A stretch of 64,000 nt of DNA from Bacteroidota bacterium (GCA_016722565.1 JADKIU010000002.1:310001-374000); one strand, 5' to 3'. Positions 33,588-43,090 are shown, counted from the stretch's first letter. Numbers and translations: made by a program. Notes: generated from the sequence alone by a model not told the origin.

Positions 33588-35164
33588 AAGGCAATAAATT
33601 TTCCGGTTGAAACACTTGTGTTATTTTGGAATTCAAAAAAGTACATTCCTTTTTTCAAATCACCGCGTTCTATTTTTATTTCATATTCTGAAATATTGGT
33701 TATTGTGCGAACGGTCTTTCCAGTGATATCCATGATTTTAATGGATGCTCCTTTTTCGAAAACAATCTCTTGTGAAATAGAAAATGTAATTTCATTTAGA
33801 AATGGATTTGGAAATGTTTTTACAGAATGATCGAATACATTTTCTGCAACGTCAGCTGCAATGAAATTACCATATTCCCATAAGTCGTTGTAGTTGGTTC
33901 CACTCGTTCCAAACACACCATATCCTCTTGTTCCGATGGCAAAGCAATTCATGTAACGTCTGGCAGAGCCACTGAAATCAGTAATTTGAAGCCATGTGTT
34001 CCCAATTGGGTCATACTCCCAAAAATCCTGATAGTTGGTTCCACTCTGAAAATCGCAACCCGTTCCAACATACCCTTTACCATTGATGCTAAATGCACCA
34101 GCTTCCATTCTTGGCAGACCCGGCATTGATGCTTTGGCGGTCCACGCATTGGTAGCAGGGTTATATTCATACAAGTCACCATTCGGTCCTCCGTCATCGC
34201 CTGTAGCAACATATCCTTTGGAGCCAATTGTGAATGCAACTGCAGAAATCCTTGGTGTGCATGGAATAGGGGCAATGGCTAACCATGAATTTGAAACAGG
34301 ATTGTATTCCCAAAAATCGGTAGAATAGGATCCTGTTCCGATATATCCTTTCCCGCTTACAGCAAAGGCTACAGCGCCTCTTCTTGCCATCGCTGGCATG
34401 GATGCCATAGGAGTCCAGCTGTTGGTAGCCGGACTGTATCGCCATAAATCAGTTTGTTCTACATAGGAATTATTTCTGCCTGTGCCAACATATCCATAAT
34501 TTCCAATTGTAAATCCGGTTGGATGCATACGCGGTCCGGGAGGGAAACTTGCTTTTTGTGTCCATGAGTTTGTTCCTGGATCATATTCCCACCAATCGTC
34601 ATAAATAATATCGGTTATAGCATTGATATGTCCCATACCTGCATACGCTCTACTACCAATAGTGATGGCAACACCTCTATGTCTTCCAATTGCCGGTACA
34701 CTTGCACGTTGTGTCCAACCATACGCTAAATTTGGCGGTGGTGGTGGTGGTGGGCAAGTAACGCACGACAAGGTACCAATCCAGCCGGCATCAGTAATGG
34801 AGATGTCGGAAGTAAAAGCAAAGGTCATACAACCCGAAGAGCAAGTGAGTGTTCCGGGATTGGTGGTTCCTGTAAACGGACTGCCTGCAATTTGAGGTGA
34901 ACTTGTGGAAGGGCCATCGTAGACAGCTAAATAATCAAATCCTGATTCAAGGGCAAATGAGCTGAATGTGATACTCACACAATTGGTTGTACCGGAACAA
35001 ATGGTTTGTACAAAATTCGAGTTGTCAACATAAAATCCTGTTCCACCCGGATCCATATAGGTTCCACTGCAAGTTGTAATAGGTGTACTACTCATTATGT
35101 ATGTTTGAGCATATATAGGAATTGTAAGTACGAACAAAAGTGGGGAGAGTAGTTTTGTTACCAT
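33584..35164 (-). CDS. CUB-like plus kelch secreted protein, T9SS type A (first of tandem set)
   Basis: 526 aa. Signal peptide to about residue 19. A CUB-like domain of about 120 aa with paired cysteines comes next (CSGTYMDPGGTGFYVDNSNF, GFDYLAVYDGPSTSSPQI). A proline linker (CPPPPPPPN) follows, then about seven kelch blades (DWWEYDPGTNSWTQKASFPP, DLWRYSPATNSWTPMASMPA), and the sorting domain KTFPNPFLNEITFSI ... GMYFFEFQNNTSVSTGK. CUB domains in T9SS proteins usually bind glycan or protein. It heads the kelch part of the operon, 3 nt after the corrected end of the DUF4907 lipoprotein. Confidence 0.9.
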   Translation of the reverse strand: MVTKLLSPLLFVLTIPIYAQTYIMSSTPITTCSGTYMDPGGTGFYVDNSNFVQTICSGTTNCVSITFSSFALESGFDYLAVYDGPSTSSPQIAGSPFTGTTNPGTLTCSSGCMTFAFTSDISITDAGWIGTLSCVTCPPPPPPPNLAYGWTQRASVPAIGRHRGVAITIGSRAYAGMGHINAITDIIYDDWWEYDPGTNSWTQKASFPPGPRMHPTGFTIGNYGYVGTGRNNSYVEQTDLWRYSPATNSWTPMASMPAMARRGAVAFAVSGKGYIGTGSYSTDFWEYNPVSNSWLAIAPIPCTPRISAVAFTIGSKGYVATGDDGGPNGDLYEYNPATNAWTAKASMPGLPRMEAGAFSINGKGYVGTGCDFQSGTNYQDFWEYDPIGNTWLQITDFSGSARRYMNCFAIGTRGYGVFGTSGTNYNDLWEYGNFIAADVAENVFDHSVKTFPNPFLNEITFSISQEIVFEKGASIKIMDITGKTVRTITNISEYEIKIERGDLKKGMYFFEFQNNTSVSTGKFIAL

Positions 35165-35167
35165 GTA

Positions 35168-35592
35168 TTAGTTTTTAGTGATACCTAGGCTGTCGAGTTC
35201 TTGCAATGTGATGGTTGGTAATCCACCGGTTTGTTTCATTTTTGAATGGCAAATGTTCCGGTAATTTTAGCCGCTTCTTCCGATGAAAATGCATTATTTC
35301 CCGCAATTCCCGGAATAATCGGTTGATGTATGTTTCGTTTACCATCCACATAAATATCGTATCCCCATCCAACAGATTTGCCGGATGTTATATCGATTAC
35401 TTCAAATGTTTTTAGTTCGAGCGATTGTGATTGAATAGTAGGAGGAGTTGGAGTATTCTCTTGTATTTCTTCAGCAGGAAGAGCAAGTGTTTGAGTAGGG
35501 GAATTCCCTTTCTCTTGTGGATTAGAGCATGAAGACAGACATGCAACCAAAAATAATCCACGAATGGAATAGATTGAAATTCTGAAATTCAT
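35168..35592 (-). CDS. DUF4907 lipoprotein, last part shifted at an A5 run
   Basis: The uninterrupted frame (35236-35592) gives 118 aa: lipoprotein signal with lipobox LSSC (Cys22), a polar linker, then the DUF4907 core SVGWGYDIYVDGKRNIHQP, IIPGIAGNNAFSSEEAAKIT, ending FAIQK-stop. Adding one A to the AAAAA run just before the stop restores the natural family ending KMKQTGGLPTITLQELDSLG with a stop at 35168-35170, giving about 141 aa. Lipid-anchored, function unknown. First gene of the kelch operon. Confidence 0.72.
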
Positions 35593-35768
35593 AGCGATTG
35601 AGTAGAGTAATTTACTATAAAGCTAATGTAAAATTTAGGTTAATCAAATATTTTTTGTGTTTTTATTTTGCACATGAACAGGGGTGAATTGATATGAACA
35701 CCTGTTTATAACCATTTGAATATAAATGGGGTAAGAATTTGACTTTTACCTAAATTCTTTTTACTTTT

Positions 35769-36278
35769 ATGATATCAATTCATCACTTCGTGACTTCAAA
35801 ACGATTTAAATATTGTTTGTCAGTTGTATTCTGTTTTCCTGCTTTTGCTGTTTTTTCTCAAACAAATGCAGCCGGAAATCAGTCGGTGGTAACTATTGTG
35901 GGAGATGCACCTCAATCAAACACAGAGAATGATCCACACGATTTTATTAATTCCAATCCTTATTCAGAACCGAACGAACCTCAAATTCAACAGCAAGTAT
36001 CTGCTCAATACATTGAACCTACGCTGGAAAATGGTTTTCATATTCGTTTTGAACTAAATCAAGCTTCCCAAGAGTACACGATTAAAAAGCCGGATACATC
36101 TGCATTATCGTCAGGTTTTACTACCTCTTCTTCTTCTGGTGGCGGAGCTTCGGTTGGCAAATCTAAAAAGCATAATCCTTCTCTTGAAGAACGGGCTTTT
36201 AATACCAAAAAACGTTTCAGAACATGGTTCCCAAAACGTAAAAAACGTTACCGCCCTCATCTATGTGGTAGATTTTAA
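35769..36278 (+). CDS. Secreted hypothetical protein with basic tail
   Basis: 169 aa. Likely signal peptide to about residue 30 (VFCFPAFAVFSQ). The remainder is low complexity: Gln/Asn/Pro rich, then a Ser/Gly stretch (TTSSSSGGGASVGKSKKHNP), and a strongly basic end (NTKKRFRTWFPKRKKRYRPH). No family recognised. The basic tail could bind nucleic acid or anionic surface polymers. It precedes, in the same direction, an OmpA gene with its own promoter. Confidence 0.65.
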   Translation: MISIHHFVTSKRFKYCLSVVFCFPAFAVFSQTNAAGNQSVVTIVGDAPQSNTENDPHDFINSNPYSEPNEPQIQQQVSAQYIEPTLENGFHIRFELNQASQEYTIKKPDTSALSSGFTTSSSSGGGASVGKSKKHNPSLEERAFNTKKRFRTWFPKRKKRYRPHLCGRF

Positions 36279-36337
36279 CCAGCCAGTTGGCAGACACCTC
36301 TGATACCTTTTATAGTTTTCATTATTATATGAAGTAG

Positions 36338-36367
36338 TTTGGCTTTATATATGTATTGCTATATTTG
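36338..36367 (+). promoter_or_regulatory. Promoter of OmpA-family gene
   Basis: TTTG (36338-36341) and TATATTTG (36360-36367), 18-nt spacer, match the Bacteroidota consensus. The ATG at 36374 is only 6 nt beyond, so the transcript has almost no leader. Confidence 0.65.
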
Positions 36368-36373
36368 TAACAC

Positions 36374-37279
36374 ATGAGATGGATTTTAAAAGTATTTTTT
36401 AGTTTATATTTTAGTTCTATGTTTTTCTGCATGAGCAGTCAAACAATCGGAAAAGAATACCCTGCCGGCAATGGCGGTAAAATTTTTCTTCCCCAAGGGG
36501 ATATTTCTTTTGCGGATGAAGTTGTAGACTTTAAAAGAGGAGAGCCGGATGCCGTTACTGAAGCTTGTGATTCCATGTTATCTATTGGTATTGCCGATTT
36601 TGCAGGTGTAGCATCTAATTTCACCTCTTTAGGTTGTGGTGGAACACTTACTTTAAGGTTTACCGACAATGCCCTCATCAATATTGAAGGTCCCGATTTA
36701 TACGTTTTTGAAGTTGGAAAATACATTGAAACGACACAACTTTATGTATCGAAAGATGCTAAAAACTGGATTTCGGTTGGAGCAATCAGCGGTGGCGTTT
36801 CTTTGGTGGATATTGGAGATTCGGTAAAACAATTTGATGTATTCCATTATGTAAAATTGGAAGATTTAAAAACGGATTGCAAAGGCTCATGGCCCGGTGC
36901 CGATATTGATGCCGTTGCAGCAATTGGTTCTGGACCACAAATTACACTTAGCAGTGCCGTCCTTTTCGATTTTGATAAATATGAGTTGTTGGCGAATTCC
37001 AAACTAGAATTGGATAACCTCATCGAACAAATAAAAAAGCAAAACCCTTCAAAAATTATTATTGAAGGACATACCGATAATATTGGTCAGGAAAACTATA
37101 ATCAAACACTATCTGAAAAACGAGCAGGGGCGGTAAAAGACTATATTCTTTCAAAAGTCGTGATGAGTAAATCGAAGGCAAAATCCATCGGTTATGGCAG
37201 CTCTTTGCCAGTCGCCCTTAATGAAACAAAGGAAGGACAAGACAAAAACCGCAGGGTGAGCATTATCTTGATACCATAA
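36374..37279 (+). CDS. OmpA-family outer-membrane/periplasmic protein
   Basis: 301 aa. Signal peptide to about residue 24. An N-terminal beta-sandwich-like domain (about 25-190; GCGGTLTLRFTDNALINIEG, DLYVFEVGKYIETTQLYVSKDAKNW, WPGADIDAVAAIG) resembles cell-surface discoidin-like modules. The C-terminal OmpA domain (about 193-301) has SSAVLFDFDKYELL, KIIIEGHTDNIGQENYNQTL, LSEKRAGAVKDYIL and KNRRVSIILIP, which bind peptidoglycan. It probably tethers the outer membrane to the wall. Confidence 0.92.
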   Translation: MRWILKVFFSLYFSSMFFCMSSQTIGKEYPAGNGGKIFLPQGDISFADEVVDFKRGEPDAVTEACDSMLSIGIADFAGVASNFTSLGCGGTLTLRFTDNALINIEGPDLYVFEVGKYIETTQLYVSKDAKNWISVGAISGGVSLVDIGDSVKQFDVFHYVKLEDLKTDCKGSWPGADIDAVAAIGSGPQITLSSAVLFDFDKYELLANSKLELDNLIEQIKKQNPSKIIIEGHTDNIGQENYNQTLSEKRAGAVKDYILSKVVMSKSKAKSIGYGSSLPVALNETKEGQDKNRRVSIILIP

Positions 37280-37402
37280 CTTTGGTGTGCGGCACTTCTG
37301 TTTTTAATAAAAACGGTGTTACAAATCTATTCGTCTATAAAAAGCGTTCATTCGTTGCTTTTTTTTATCTTTGCATTCCAAAATAAAAAACATTCGTTCA
37401 CA

Positions 37403-38995
37403 ATGAAAAAATTAGGTTCACTTACTTTACTTATCGCTTCCCTTGTTTGTGCAAACATCGCTGTGGCTCAATCAGATAAAAAAGTAGATCCATATGTTGC
37501 GGATCAAAATTTCATCAATGGGAATTATGAAGCGGCACTCGAAGATTATTTGCTGCTGCTGGATGATACAAAAACCGATAAGTACAATTATAACATTTCG
37601 ATTTGTTATTTGAATACCAATATTAACAAAACCAAAGCGATTCCTTATTTGGAAATCCTTACCCGCAAGCCGAAGTACGACCCTAATTCCATGTATTTGT
37701 TGGGAAGAGCATATCATTATGCCTACCGTTTTGACGATGCAATTAAAGCATTTAACACCTTCAAACAAACCGGAAGAGGGAATGCTGATAACCTGAAAGA
37801 TGTGGATCGTCAGATTCAATTTTGTATCAATGCAAAAGAGTTGATGAAGTTTCCAGTAGATGTGAAATTTGAAAACCTTGGCCCAAATGTGAATTCACCT
37901 TATACAGATTATTATCCATTCGTTCCAAGTGATGAATCGTTTATTATGTTTAATACACGTAGACCGGACGAAGGTGCTGAGCGTGTAAAAGAGGATGGTA
38001 CGCATCCTGCAGCCATTTATGTATCTAAAGTGGTAGATGGTGCTTTCGTAAAATCAAAAAACATCGGTCCACCTATCGCTAAAAAAGACGGGGAACAAGA
38101 AATTATTGGTTTGTCAGCCACCGGAGAAATCATGTTGCTGTACTACACGAATTTAAAAGGAGTAGGTGATATTTATAGTACCACCACCGATAAAAACAAG
38201 AGCTTTAAACCTGCTGATAAATTGGATGAAAACATTAATTCATCAAAAGCAGAAGAAATTGCAGCATGTATTAGTACCGATGGTTTGATTTTATATTTTG
38301 CAAGCAACCGTGAAGGTGGCAAAGGTGGAACGGATTTATATTTCAGTCGCAAATTACCTAACGGAATGTGGGGGCCGGCACAAAACATGGGTGATGAAAT
38401 CAATACACCTTTTGATGAAGATTTTCCGAACGTTTCTGCTGATGGGAAAGTGATCTATTTCAGCTCAAACGGTCACACCACAATGGGTGGTTATGATATT
38501 TTTAAGGCAGAATGGAATGCCGAAACAAAACAGTTTTCGAATCCTAAAAACGTTGGATATCCAATCAATACTCCTGAAGATAATTACAATTTCCGAATCT
38601 CCAGCAATGGTCGCTTTGGTTATATTTCAGCTTTACGCGAAGGCGGTTTAGGTGATTTGGATATTTATCGTGTTACGTTGAACGAAGTGGAGCCACAATA
38701 TTCAGTTATTAATGGTGACATTACTTCCGCAGACTCAACTCAAAAATTAAATTTCCCGGATGTGTTCATTACCGTTTCTGACAGTAAAACACAAGAAGTA
38801 GTTGGGACATACATTCCCAATCCGAATTCCGGACGTTATGTAATGGTTTTAGCACCGGGTAACTATGAGATGAATGTGGAAGCGAACGGATTCCAAACCA
38901 TCACGGAGAAGATTACTGTCTTAGATAAAAGTTCCTTTAAATTTGAAATTTCAAAACATATACAACTCAAACCCGAAGGATTTCAAACAAAATAA
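37403..38995 (+). CDS. TPR/PD40 beta-propeller protein, envelope-associated
   Basis: 530 aa from ATG 37403 (MKKLGSLTLLIASLVCANIA, signal peptide); a longer frame from 37316 is not needed. TPR-like helices at about 25-150 (FINGNYEAALEDYLLLLDD, YLLGRAYHYAYRFDDAIKAF). PD40/WD40-like blades at about 165-430 (EEIAACISTDGLILYFASNR, DEDFPNVSADGKVIYFSSNG). A carboxypeptidase-regulatory-like domain ends it (about 440-520). Similar domains occur in the T9SS protein PorE and in OmpA-linked proteins, but the OmpA domain is absent here; the gene upstream encodes one. A role in envelope structure or T9SS anchoring is inferred. Confidence 0.82.
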   Translation: MKKLGSLTLLIASLVCANIAVAQSDKKVDPYVADQNFINGNYEAALEDYLLLLDDTKTDKYNYNISICYLNTNINKTKAIPYLEILTRKPKYDPNSMYLLGRAYHYAYRFDDAIKAFNTFKQTGRGNADNLKDVDRQIQFCINAKELMKFPVDVKFENLGPNVNSPYTDYYPFVPSDESFIMFNTRRPDEGAERVKEDGTHPAAIYVSKVVDGAFVKSKNIGPPIAKKDGEQEIIGLSATGEIMLLYYTNLKGVGDIYSTTTDKNKSFKPADKLDENINSSKAEEIAACISTDGLILYFASNREGGKGGTDLYFSRKLPNGMWGPAQNMGDEINTPFDEDFPNVSADGKVIYFSSNGHTTMGGYDIFKAEWNAETKQFSNPKNVGYPINTPEDNYNFRISSNGRFGYISALREGGLGDLDIYRVTLNEVEPQYSVINGDITSADSTQKLNFPDVFITVSDSKTQEVVGTYIPNPNSGRYVMVLAPGNYEMNVEANGFQTITEKITVLDKSSFKFEISKHIQLKPEGFQTK

Positions 38996-39000
38996 TTCAC

Positions 39001-39034
39001 AAAAAGCATCGCAAATAAAAGCGGTGCTTTTTTA
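39001..39034 (+). terminator. Terminator after TPR/PD40 gene
   Basis: AAAAAGCATCGC (39001-39012) pairs with GCGGTGCTTTTT (one G-U) around AAATAAAA and is followed by T and AT-rich sequence. Confidence 0.85.
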
Positions 39035-39080
39035 TTTTAGACTGGTTTTATTCGGTAATTTTGTATTCTAAATTTTTTGT

Positions 39081-40388
39081 ATGAAAGCCAACATTGTTGA
39101 AACTTCTCAAAAACGAATCGTTATTGTAGGAGGCGGATTTGGCGGACTTCAATTAGCCCGTAAATTATTAAAATCAGATTATCAAATTGTGCTGATTGAT
39201 AAAAACAATTATCATCAATTTCAACCTTTGTTTTATCAAGTAGCTACTGCCGGATTAGAACCCAGCACGATTGCCTTTCCTTTTCGTAAAATTTTTCAAA
39301 ACAGCAAAAATATTCACGGTCGAATCGCTGCAGTTAATAGTGTTCGTACAGCAGATAATCAATTGGATACATCAATTGGTGTAGTGGATTACGATTATTT
39401 AGTAATCGCAATTGGAGCCGACACCAATTTTTTTGGAAACAAAAAGATGATGGAACTGGCCTATCCAATGAAATCGGTAGGGGAAGCTTTAACATTGCGG
39501 AATACCATTTTGCAAAATTATGAAGATGCATTATCCGAATCCGATAAAGAAGAAAGAAAACGATTGATGAATGTGGTTGTGGTTGGTGGTGGAGCAACGG
39601 GAGTGGAGGTTGCAGGAACATTAGCCGAGATGCGTAAAAGCATTTTACCCAAAGATTATCCGGAATTGGATTTTAAAATGATGCAAGTGTATCTTTTGGA
39701 AGGTTCGCCAAAAGTATTAAATGTGATGTCGGAAAATGCTTCTTCAAAAGCTGAAGAATATTTAAAAGGTTTAGGTGTGAATGTATTTTTAAATTCAAGG
39801 GTGAAAGATTACGATGGGAAAAACGTGTTTTTGGAAAATGGAAAAGAGATTCCTACAAAAACATTGGTATGGGCTGCAGGTGTTATCGGAAACAAAATAC
39901 AAGGTTTAAATCCTGAAGTTGTTGCACCGAATAATCGAATTAAAGTGAATCGAAACAATCTAGTGGAAGGATATTCAAATATTTATGCAATTGGTGATAT
40001 TGCGTTGATGACAGAAGATAAATTTCCGAAAGGACATCCGCAAGTTGCTCAAGTTGCCATACAACAAGCGGTTGCATTGTCACTGCATTTTAACAACTTA
40101 CTTAATAATAAAATATCCAAAGAATTTTCTTACAAAGATTTAGGCTCCATGGCAACCATTGGAAGAAATAAAGCTGTAGCTGATTTTCCAAAATTTAAGT
40201 TTGCCGGCTTTTTTGCTTGGCTGATATGGATGTTTATACATCTTATGTCCTTAGTAGGCTTCAAAAACAGGCTGTTTGCTTTTATTAACTGGGCATGGAG
40301 TTATATCACATTTGATCAATCTTTACGTTTAATAATGAAACCATCCTCCAATAAAATGAAGGATGATGAAAAAACAAAAACAACATGA
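39081..40388 (+). CDS. ndh: Type II NADH:quinone oxidoreductase
   Basis: 435 aa flavoprotein. FAD-binding VIVGGGFGGLQLARKLLK at the N-terminus, NADH-binding VVVVGGGATGVEVAGTLAEM near residue 170, FAD-binding YAIGDIALMTEDKF near 305, and quinone-site HPQVAQVAIQQAV. The C-terminus is hydrophobic (FFAWLIWMFIHLMSLVGF) and attaches to the inner membrane. It passes electrons from NADH to quinone without proton pumping. A TAATTTTG promoter-like element lies at 39056-39063. The following DinB gene overlaps by 4 nt. Confidence 0.93.
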   Translation: MKANIVETSQKRIVIVGGGFGGLQLARKLLKSDYQIVLIDKNNYHQFQPLFYQVATAGLEPSTIAFPFRKIFQNSKNIHGRIAAVNSVRTADNQLDTSIGVVDYDYLVIAIGADTNFFGNKKMMELAYPMKSVGEALTLRNTILQNYEDALSESDKEERKRLMNVVVVGGGATGVEVAGTLAEMRKSILPKDYPELDFKMMQVYLLEGSPKVLNVMSENASSKAEEYLKGLGVNVFLNSRVKDYDGKNVFLENGKEIPTKTLVWAAGVIGNKIQGLNPEVVAPNNRIKVNRNNLVEGYSNIYAIGDIALMTEDKFPKGHPQVAQVAIQQAVALSLHFNNLLNNKISKEFSYKDLGSMATIGRNKAVADFPKFKFAGFFAWLIWMFIHLMSLVGFKNRLFAFINWAWSYITFDQSLRLIMKPSSNKMKDDEKTKTT

Positions 40389-40924
40389 GTTTTGAAAAAC
40401 ATTTTTTAGAAAACACCGTTGGCGTATTTACAAATTACAGAACATTAGCCGAAAAGTCGTTTGCTCAATTGAGTGAAGATCAATATTTTCATTATTCACC
40501 GGATGCAGAGTCGAATAGCATAGCGATTATTATGAAACACATGGCTGGAAATATGATTTCTCGTTGGACTGATTTTTTAACGACTGATGGAGAAAAACCA
40601 ACAAGAAACAGAGATGGCGAATTTATTGAAGGAAAGGAAACAAAAGAAGAATTACTAGCTTATTGGAATAAAGGGTGGGACGTGTTTATGAATACATTAA
40701 CATTTCTAAGGGAAGAAGATGTATTAAAAACGATTACCATCAGAGGAGAAGCGTTAACAGTAACACAAGCATTAAACCGACAAACAGCGCATTATGCATA
40801 CCACATCGGGCAAATTGTTTATCTGGCAAAACATATAAAAAGCAGTGACTGGAATTCGTTGTCTATTCCTAAAAATAAATCTGCCGAACACATGAAAGGT
40901 AGCTATCTTGATAACATAAAGTAA
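40385..40924 (+). CDS. DUF1572/DinB-like protein
   Basis: 179 aa four-helix-bundle protein of the DinB/YfiT-like clan. Potential metal-binding histidines occur in IAIIMKHMAGNMISRWTDF and NRQTAHYAYHIGQIVYLAKH (His-x3-His). The charged loop TTDGEKPTRNRDGEF is typical of DUF1572. Some relatives are thiol-dependent transferases, but no reaction is known for this group. Translationally coupled to ndh (ATGA), with no obvious functional link. Confidence 0.85.
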   Translation: MSFEKHFLENTVGVFTNYRTLAEKSFAQLSEDQYFHYSPDAESNSIAIIMKHMAGNMISRWTDFLTTDGEKPTRNRDGEFIEGKETKEELLAYWNKGWDVFMNTLTFLREEDVLKTITIRGEALTVTQALNRQTAHYAYHIGQIVYLAKHIKSSDWNSLSIPKNKSAEHMKGSYLDNIK

Positions 40925-40935
40925 TGTTTTTGGGT

Positions 40936-41021
40936 TGTCATTCCGATCGAAGTGGAGGAATCTTTATAATTTAATGAATTAATACGAATAGAAAGATCTC
41001 TCCACTTCGGTCGAGATGACA
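40936..41021. repeat. Long palindromic intergenic repeat
   Basis: Left arm starting TGTCATTCCGATCGAAGTGG pairs with the right arm ending CGGTCGAGATGACA over about 29 nt with a few mismatches, around an AT-rich loop. The motif (gtcat-tccga-cgaag ... aatct) is typical of Bacteroidota intergenic repeats. It may fold in the RNA after the DinB gene. Confidence 0.8.
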
Positions 41022-41060
41022 TTTGAGTAAAAATTAAAGTATTTCGTTATCTTTACCTAT

Positions 41061-41672
41061 ATGATTACTTACATAATTTTAGCGATAACCGTTTTTACTT
41101 CCATTACAGCGATGGACAATCATACGTTGAAAAATAAACTGATGTTCAACGCTTATATGATTAAAGAACGAAAGGAATGGTATCGCTTTTTTTCGCATGG
41201 CATCATACATGCCGATTGGATGCATTTGGGATTCAACATGCTTTCATTATACATGTTTGGTAAAGCTGTAGAAGATGCTTACGCTGCTATTTTTGATGGG
41301 AAGGGGATGTTGTTTTTTATTATCCTTTATGTTGGCGGTTTGGTGATGTCATCTTTGTATTCCTACGAACGTAACAAAACGAATATTTATTACAACTCTT
41401 TAGGCGCTTCGGGAGCTGTTTCGGCTGTCATTTATGCGTATATCATGTTGGCACCAACTGCTCAATTGGGAATTATGTTTATCCCGGTTCCAATTCCAGC
41501 ATACATTTTTGGTTTCATTTATTTAGGAATTGAGTACTATTTAAGCAAACGTGGAAACACCGGAATTGCTCATGATGCACATTTTTGGGGTGCAATTTAT
41601 GGAATTGTGCTCACCATCATTTTAAGACCACATGCAGTATCTATCTTTTTAGATCAAATTTTAGGACGATGA
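41061..41672 (+). CDS. Rhomboid-family intramembrane serine protease
   Basis: 203 aa with six or so hydrophobic helices. Active-site Ser in YNSLGASGAVSAVIYAYIML (GASG) and His in IAHDAHFWGAIYGIVLTI. The second helix has the HGIIHADWMHLGFNMLSLYM pattern (H-x-x-x-H-x-x-x-N) that stabilises the oxyanion. It cleaves transmembrane segments in the inner membrane; the targets are unknown. The last 4 nt overlap gmhB. Confidence 0.9.
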   Translation: MITYIILAITVFTSITAMDNHTLKNKLMFNAYMIKERKEWYRFFSHGIIHADWMHLGFNMLSLYMFGKAVEDAYAAIFDGKGMLFFIILYVGGLVMSSLYSYERNKTNIYYNSLGASGAVSAVIYAYIMLAPTAQLGIMFIPVPIPAYIFGFIYLGIEYYLSKRGNTGIAHDAHFWGAIYGIVLTIILRPHAVSIFLDQILGR

Positions 41673-42148
41673 AAAAAGCAGTTTTTTTGGATAGAGATGG
41701 AGTAATTAATGTAGAACGTGGTTATACGCACCGTTTAGAAGATTTTGTAATCCTCCCTGATTTATTAGAAGTACTTCAGTTAGTTCAAAAAAAAGGATAT
41801 TTATTGATTGTTGTCTCCAACCAAAGTGGAATTGCAAAAGGTTTGTACAAACAATCGGATGTCGAAGTTTTGCATAAATACATGATGGGGGAGTTTGTGA
41901 AAAATAATATTAAGATTTCTGAAATCTATTACTGTGTGCACCATCCGGATGTAAGTAAATGCATTTGTCGTAAACCTGACTCATTATTTGTAGAAAAAGC
42001 GTTGGCGCGTTTTGAAATAGATCCCAAACAATCCTATTTTATAGGTGATAAAGAGCGGGATACTGAAGCTGCTGAGAAAGCAGGCGTAAAAGGAATTTTA
42101 ATTGAAGCAAACATCTCATTGAAAACGATTTTAAATCAAATTAATTAA
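41669..42148 (+). CDS. gmhB: D-glycero-beta-D-manno-heptose 1,7-bisphosphate 7-phosphatase (HAD)
   Basis: 159 aa from ATG 41669; the longer frame from 41585 lies inside the rhomboid gene. HAD motif I is FLDRDGVINVERGYTHRLED, motif II VVSNQSGIAKG, the zinc-binding loop YYCVHHPDVSKCICRKPDS (Cys/His) and motif IV YFIGDKERDTEAAEKAGVKG. It removes the 7-phosphate in ADP-heptose synthesis for LPS core. Histidinol-phosphatase-type relatives are the alternative. Confidence 0.9.
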   Translation: MKKAVFLDRDGVINVERGYTHRLEDFVILPDLLEVLQLVQKKGYLLIVVSNQSGIAKGLYKQSDVEVLHKYMMGEFVKNNIKISEIYYCVHHPDVSKCICRKPDSLFVEKALARFEIDPKQSYFIGDKERDTEAAEKAGVKGILIEANISLKTILNQIN

Positions 42149-42159
42149 TTTTATTTTTC

Positions 42160-42179
42160 ATCCCGCTAGCTTTCGGGAT
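42160..42179. repeat. Imperfect REP-like palindrome
   Basis: ATCCCGCTAGCTTTCGGGAT, a variant of the palindrome at 24275-24294 and 43091-43109, with two mismatches breaking the symmetry. Confidence 0.75.
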
Positions 42180-42206
42180 TCCAGTTTTTAAATTGGGAAT
42201 ACTACA

Positions 42207-43058
42207 ATGGAAAACTATATCAATCATAACGGTAATTTTGTTTTGTCGGATGCACCCATCGTAACCGCCAACAACCGTTCATTCAGATATGGTGATGCAT
42301 TGTTTGAAACCATCCGCTTGGCAAATTACAACCCTCAATTTTTAAAAGAGCATTTGCAACGCTTAACTGCCGGTATGGAGGTGTTGAAGATGGAAAAACA
42401 TCCTAATTTGAATACTGTGTTCATTGAACATGCCATTTTAGAATTGGCGCAAAAAAATAATGTCACTTCCGATGGACGAGTAAGGTTAACGATTTATCGT
42501 AATGAAGGTGGTTTATATGCACCGAGCGACAATAAAGTATCGTTTGTTGTGGAAGTCTACCCGATTGAAGAGAAAGGGTATGTGCTGAATCAAAAAGGAT
42601 TTACCGTTGACTTGTTTACCGAATTTAAAAAGGCACAAAATGCATTGTCATCTATTAAATCAGCAAATAGCGCGATTTATGTGATGGCGGGAATTAATAA
42701 AATCAATAATAAACTGGATGAATGTCTGCTGTTAAATGACAAACATCATATTATTGAAGGGATAAGTTCCAATATCTTTGCTGTGAAAAATGGAGTGCTG
42801 TATACACCTCCCGTGAGTGATGGTTGTGTAGATGGCGTGATGAGAAGGAAGATTATTGAAATTGCTCAAGCAAATAAAATTGCAGTATATGAAATTTCTG
42901 TGATGCAAAATGTTTTGCTCGGTGCAGACGAATTGTTCTTAACCAATACCATCAATGGTATACGTTGGGTAGTTGCATACAAACAAAAAAGATATTTTAA
43001 CGATACATCACAAAGATTAACACAAAAATTAAATGAATTGATTTCAACTTCTTCTTAA
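42207..43058 (+). CDS. Class IV PLP aminotransferase (BCAT / 4-amino-4-deoxychorismate lyase family)
   Basis: 283 aa. Fold type IV PLP enzyme. N-terminus ANNRSFRYGDALFETIRLAN, catalytic Lys in ALSSIKSANSAIYVMAG, cofactor-binding Glu in IIEGISSNIFAVKNG and the C-terminal ADELFLTNTINGIRWVV. The N-I-N-G-I-R end and the short length favour aminodeoxychorismate lyase (PabC, folate synthesis) over a true branched-chain aminotransferase, but the sequence alone does not decide. The gene is flanked by REP-like palindromes. Confidence 0.82.
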   Translation: MENYINHNGNFVLSDAPIVTANNRSFRYGDALFETIRLANYNPQFLKEHLQRLTAGMEVLKMEKHPNLNTVFIEHAILELAQKNNVTSDGRVRLTIYRNEGGLYAPSDNKVSFVVEVYPIEEKGYVLNQKGFTVDLFTEFKKAQNALSSIKSANSAIYVMAGINKINNKLDECLLLNDKHHIIEGISSNIFAVKNGVLYTPPVSDGCVDGVMRRKIIEIAQANKIAVYEISVMQNVLLGADELFLTNTINGIRWVVAYKQKRYFNDTSQRLTQKLNELISTSS

Positions 43059-43090
43059 CCTAATGTTGGGTTCATTCGAACTTTCATTTC

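Noticed and set aside
41585..41668. 28-residue N-terminal extension of GmhB
   Set aside because: Lies within the rhomboid gene in another frame; the HAD motif begins right after ATG 41669.
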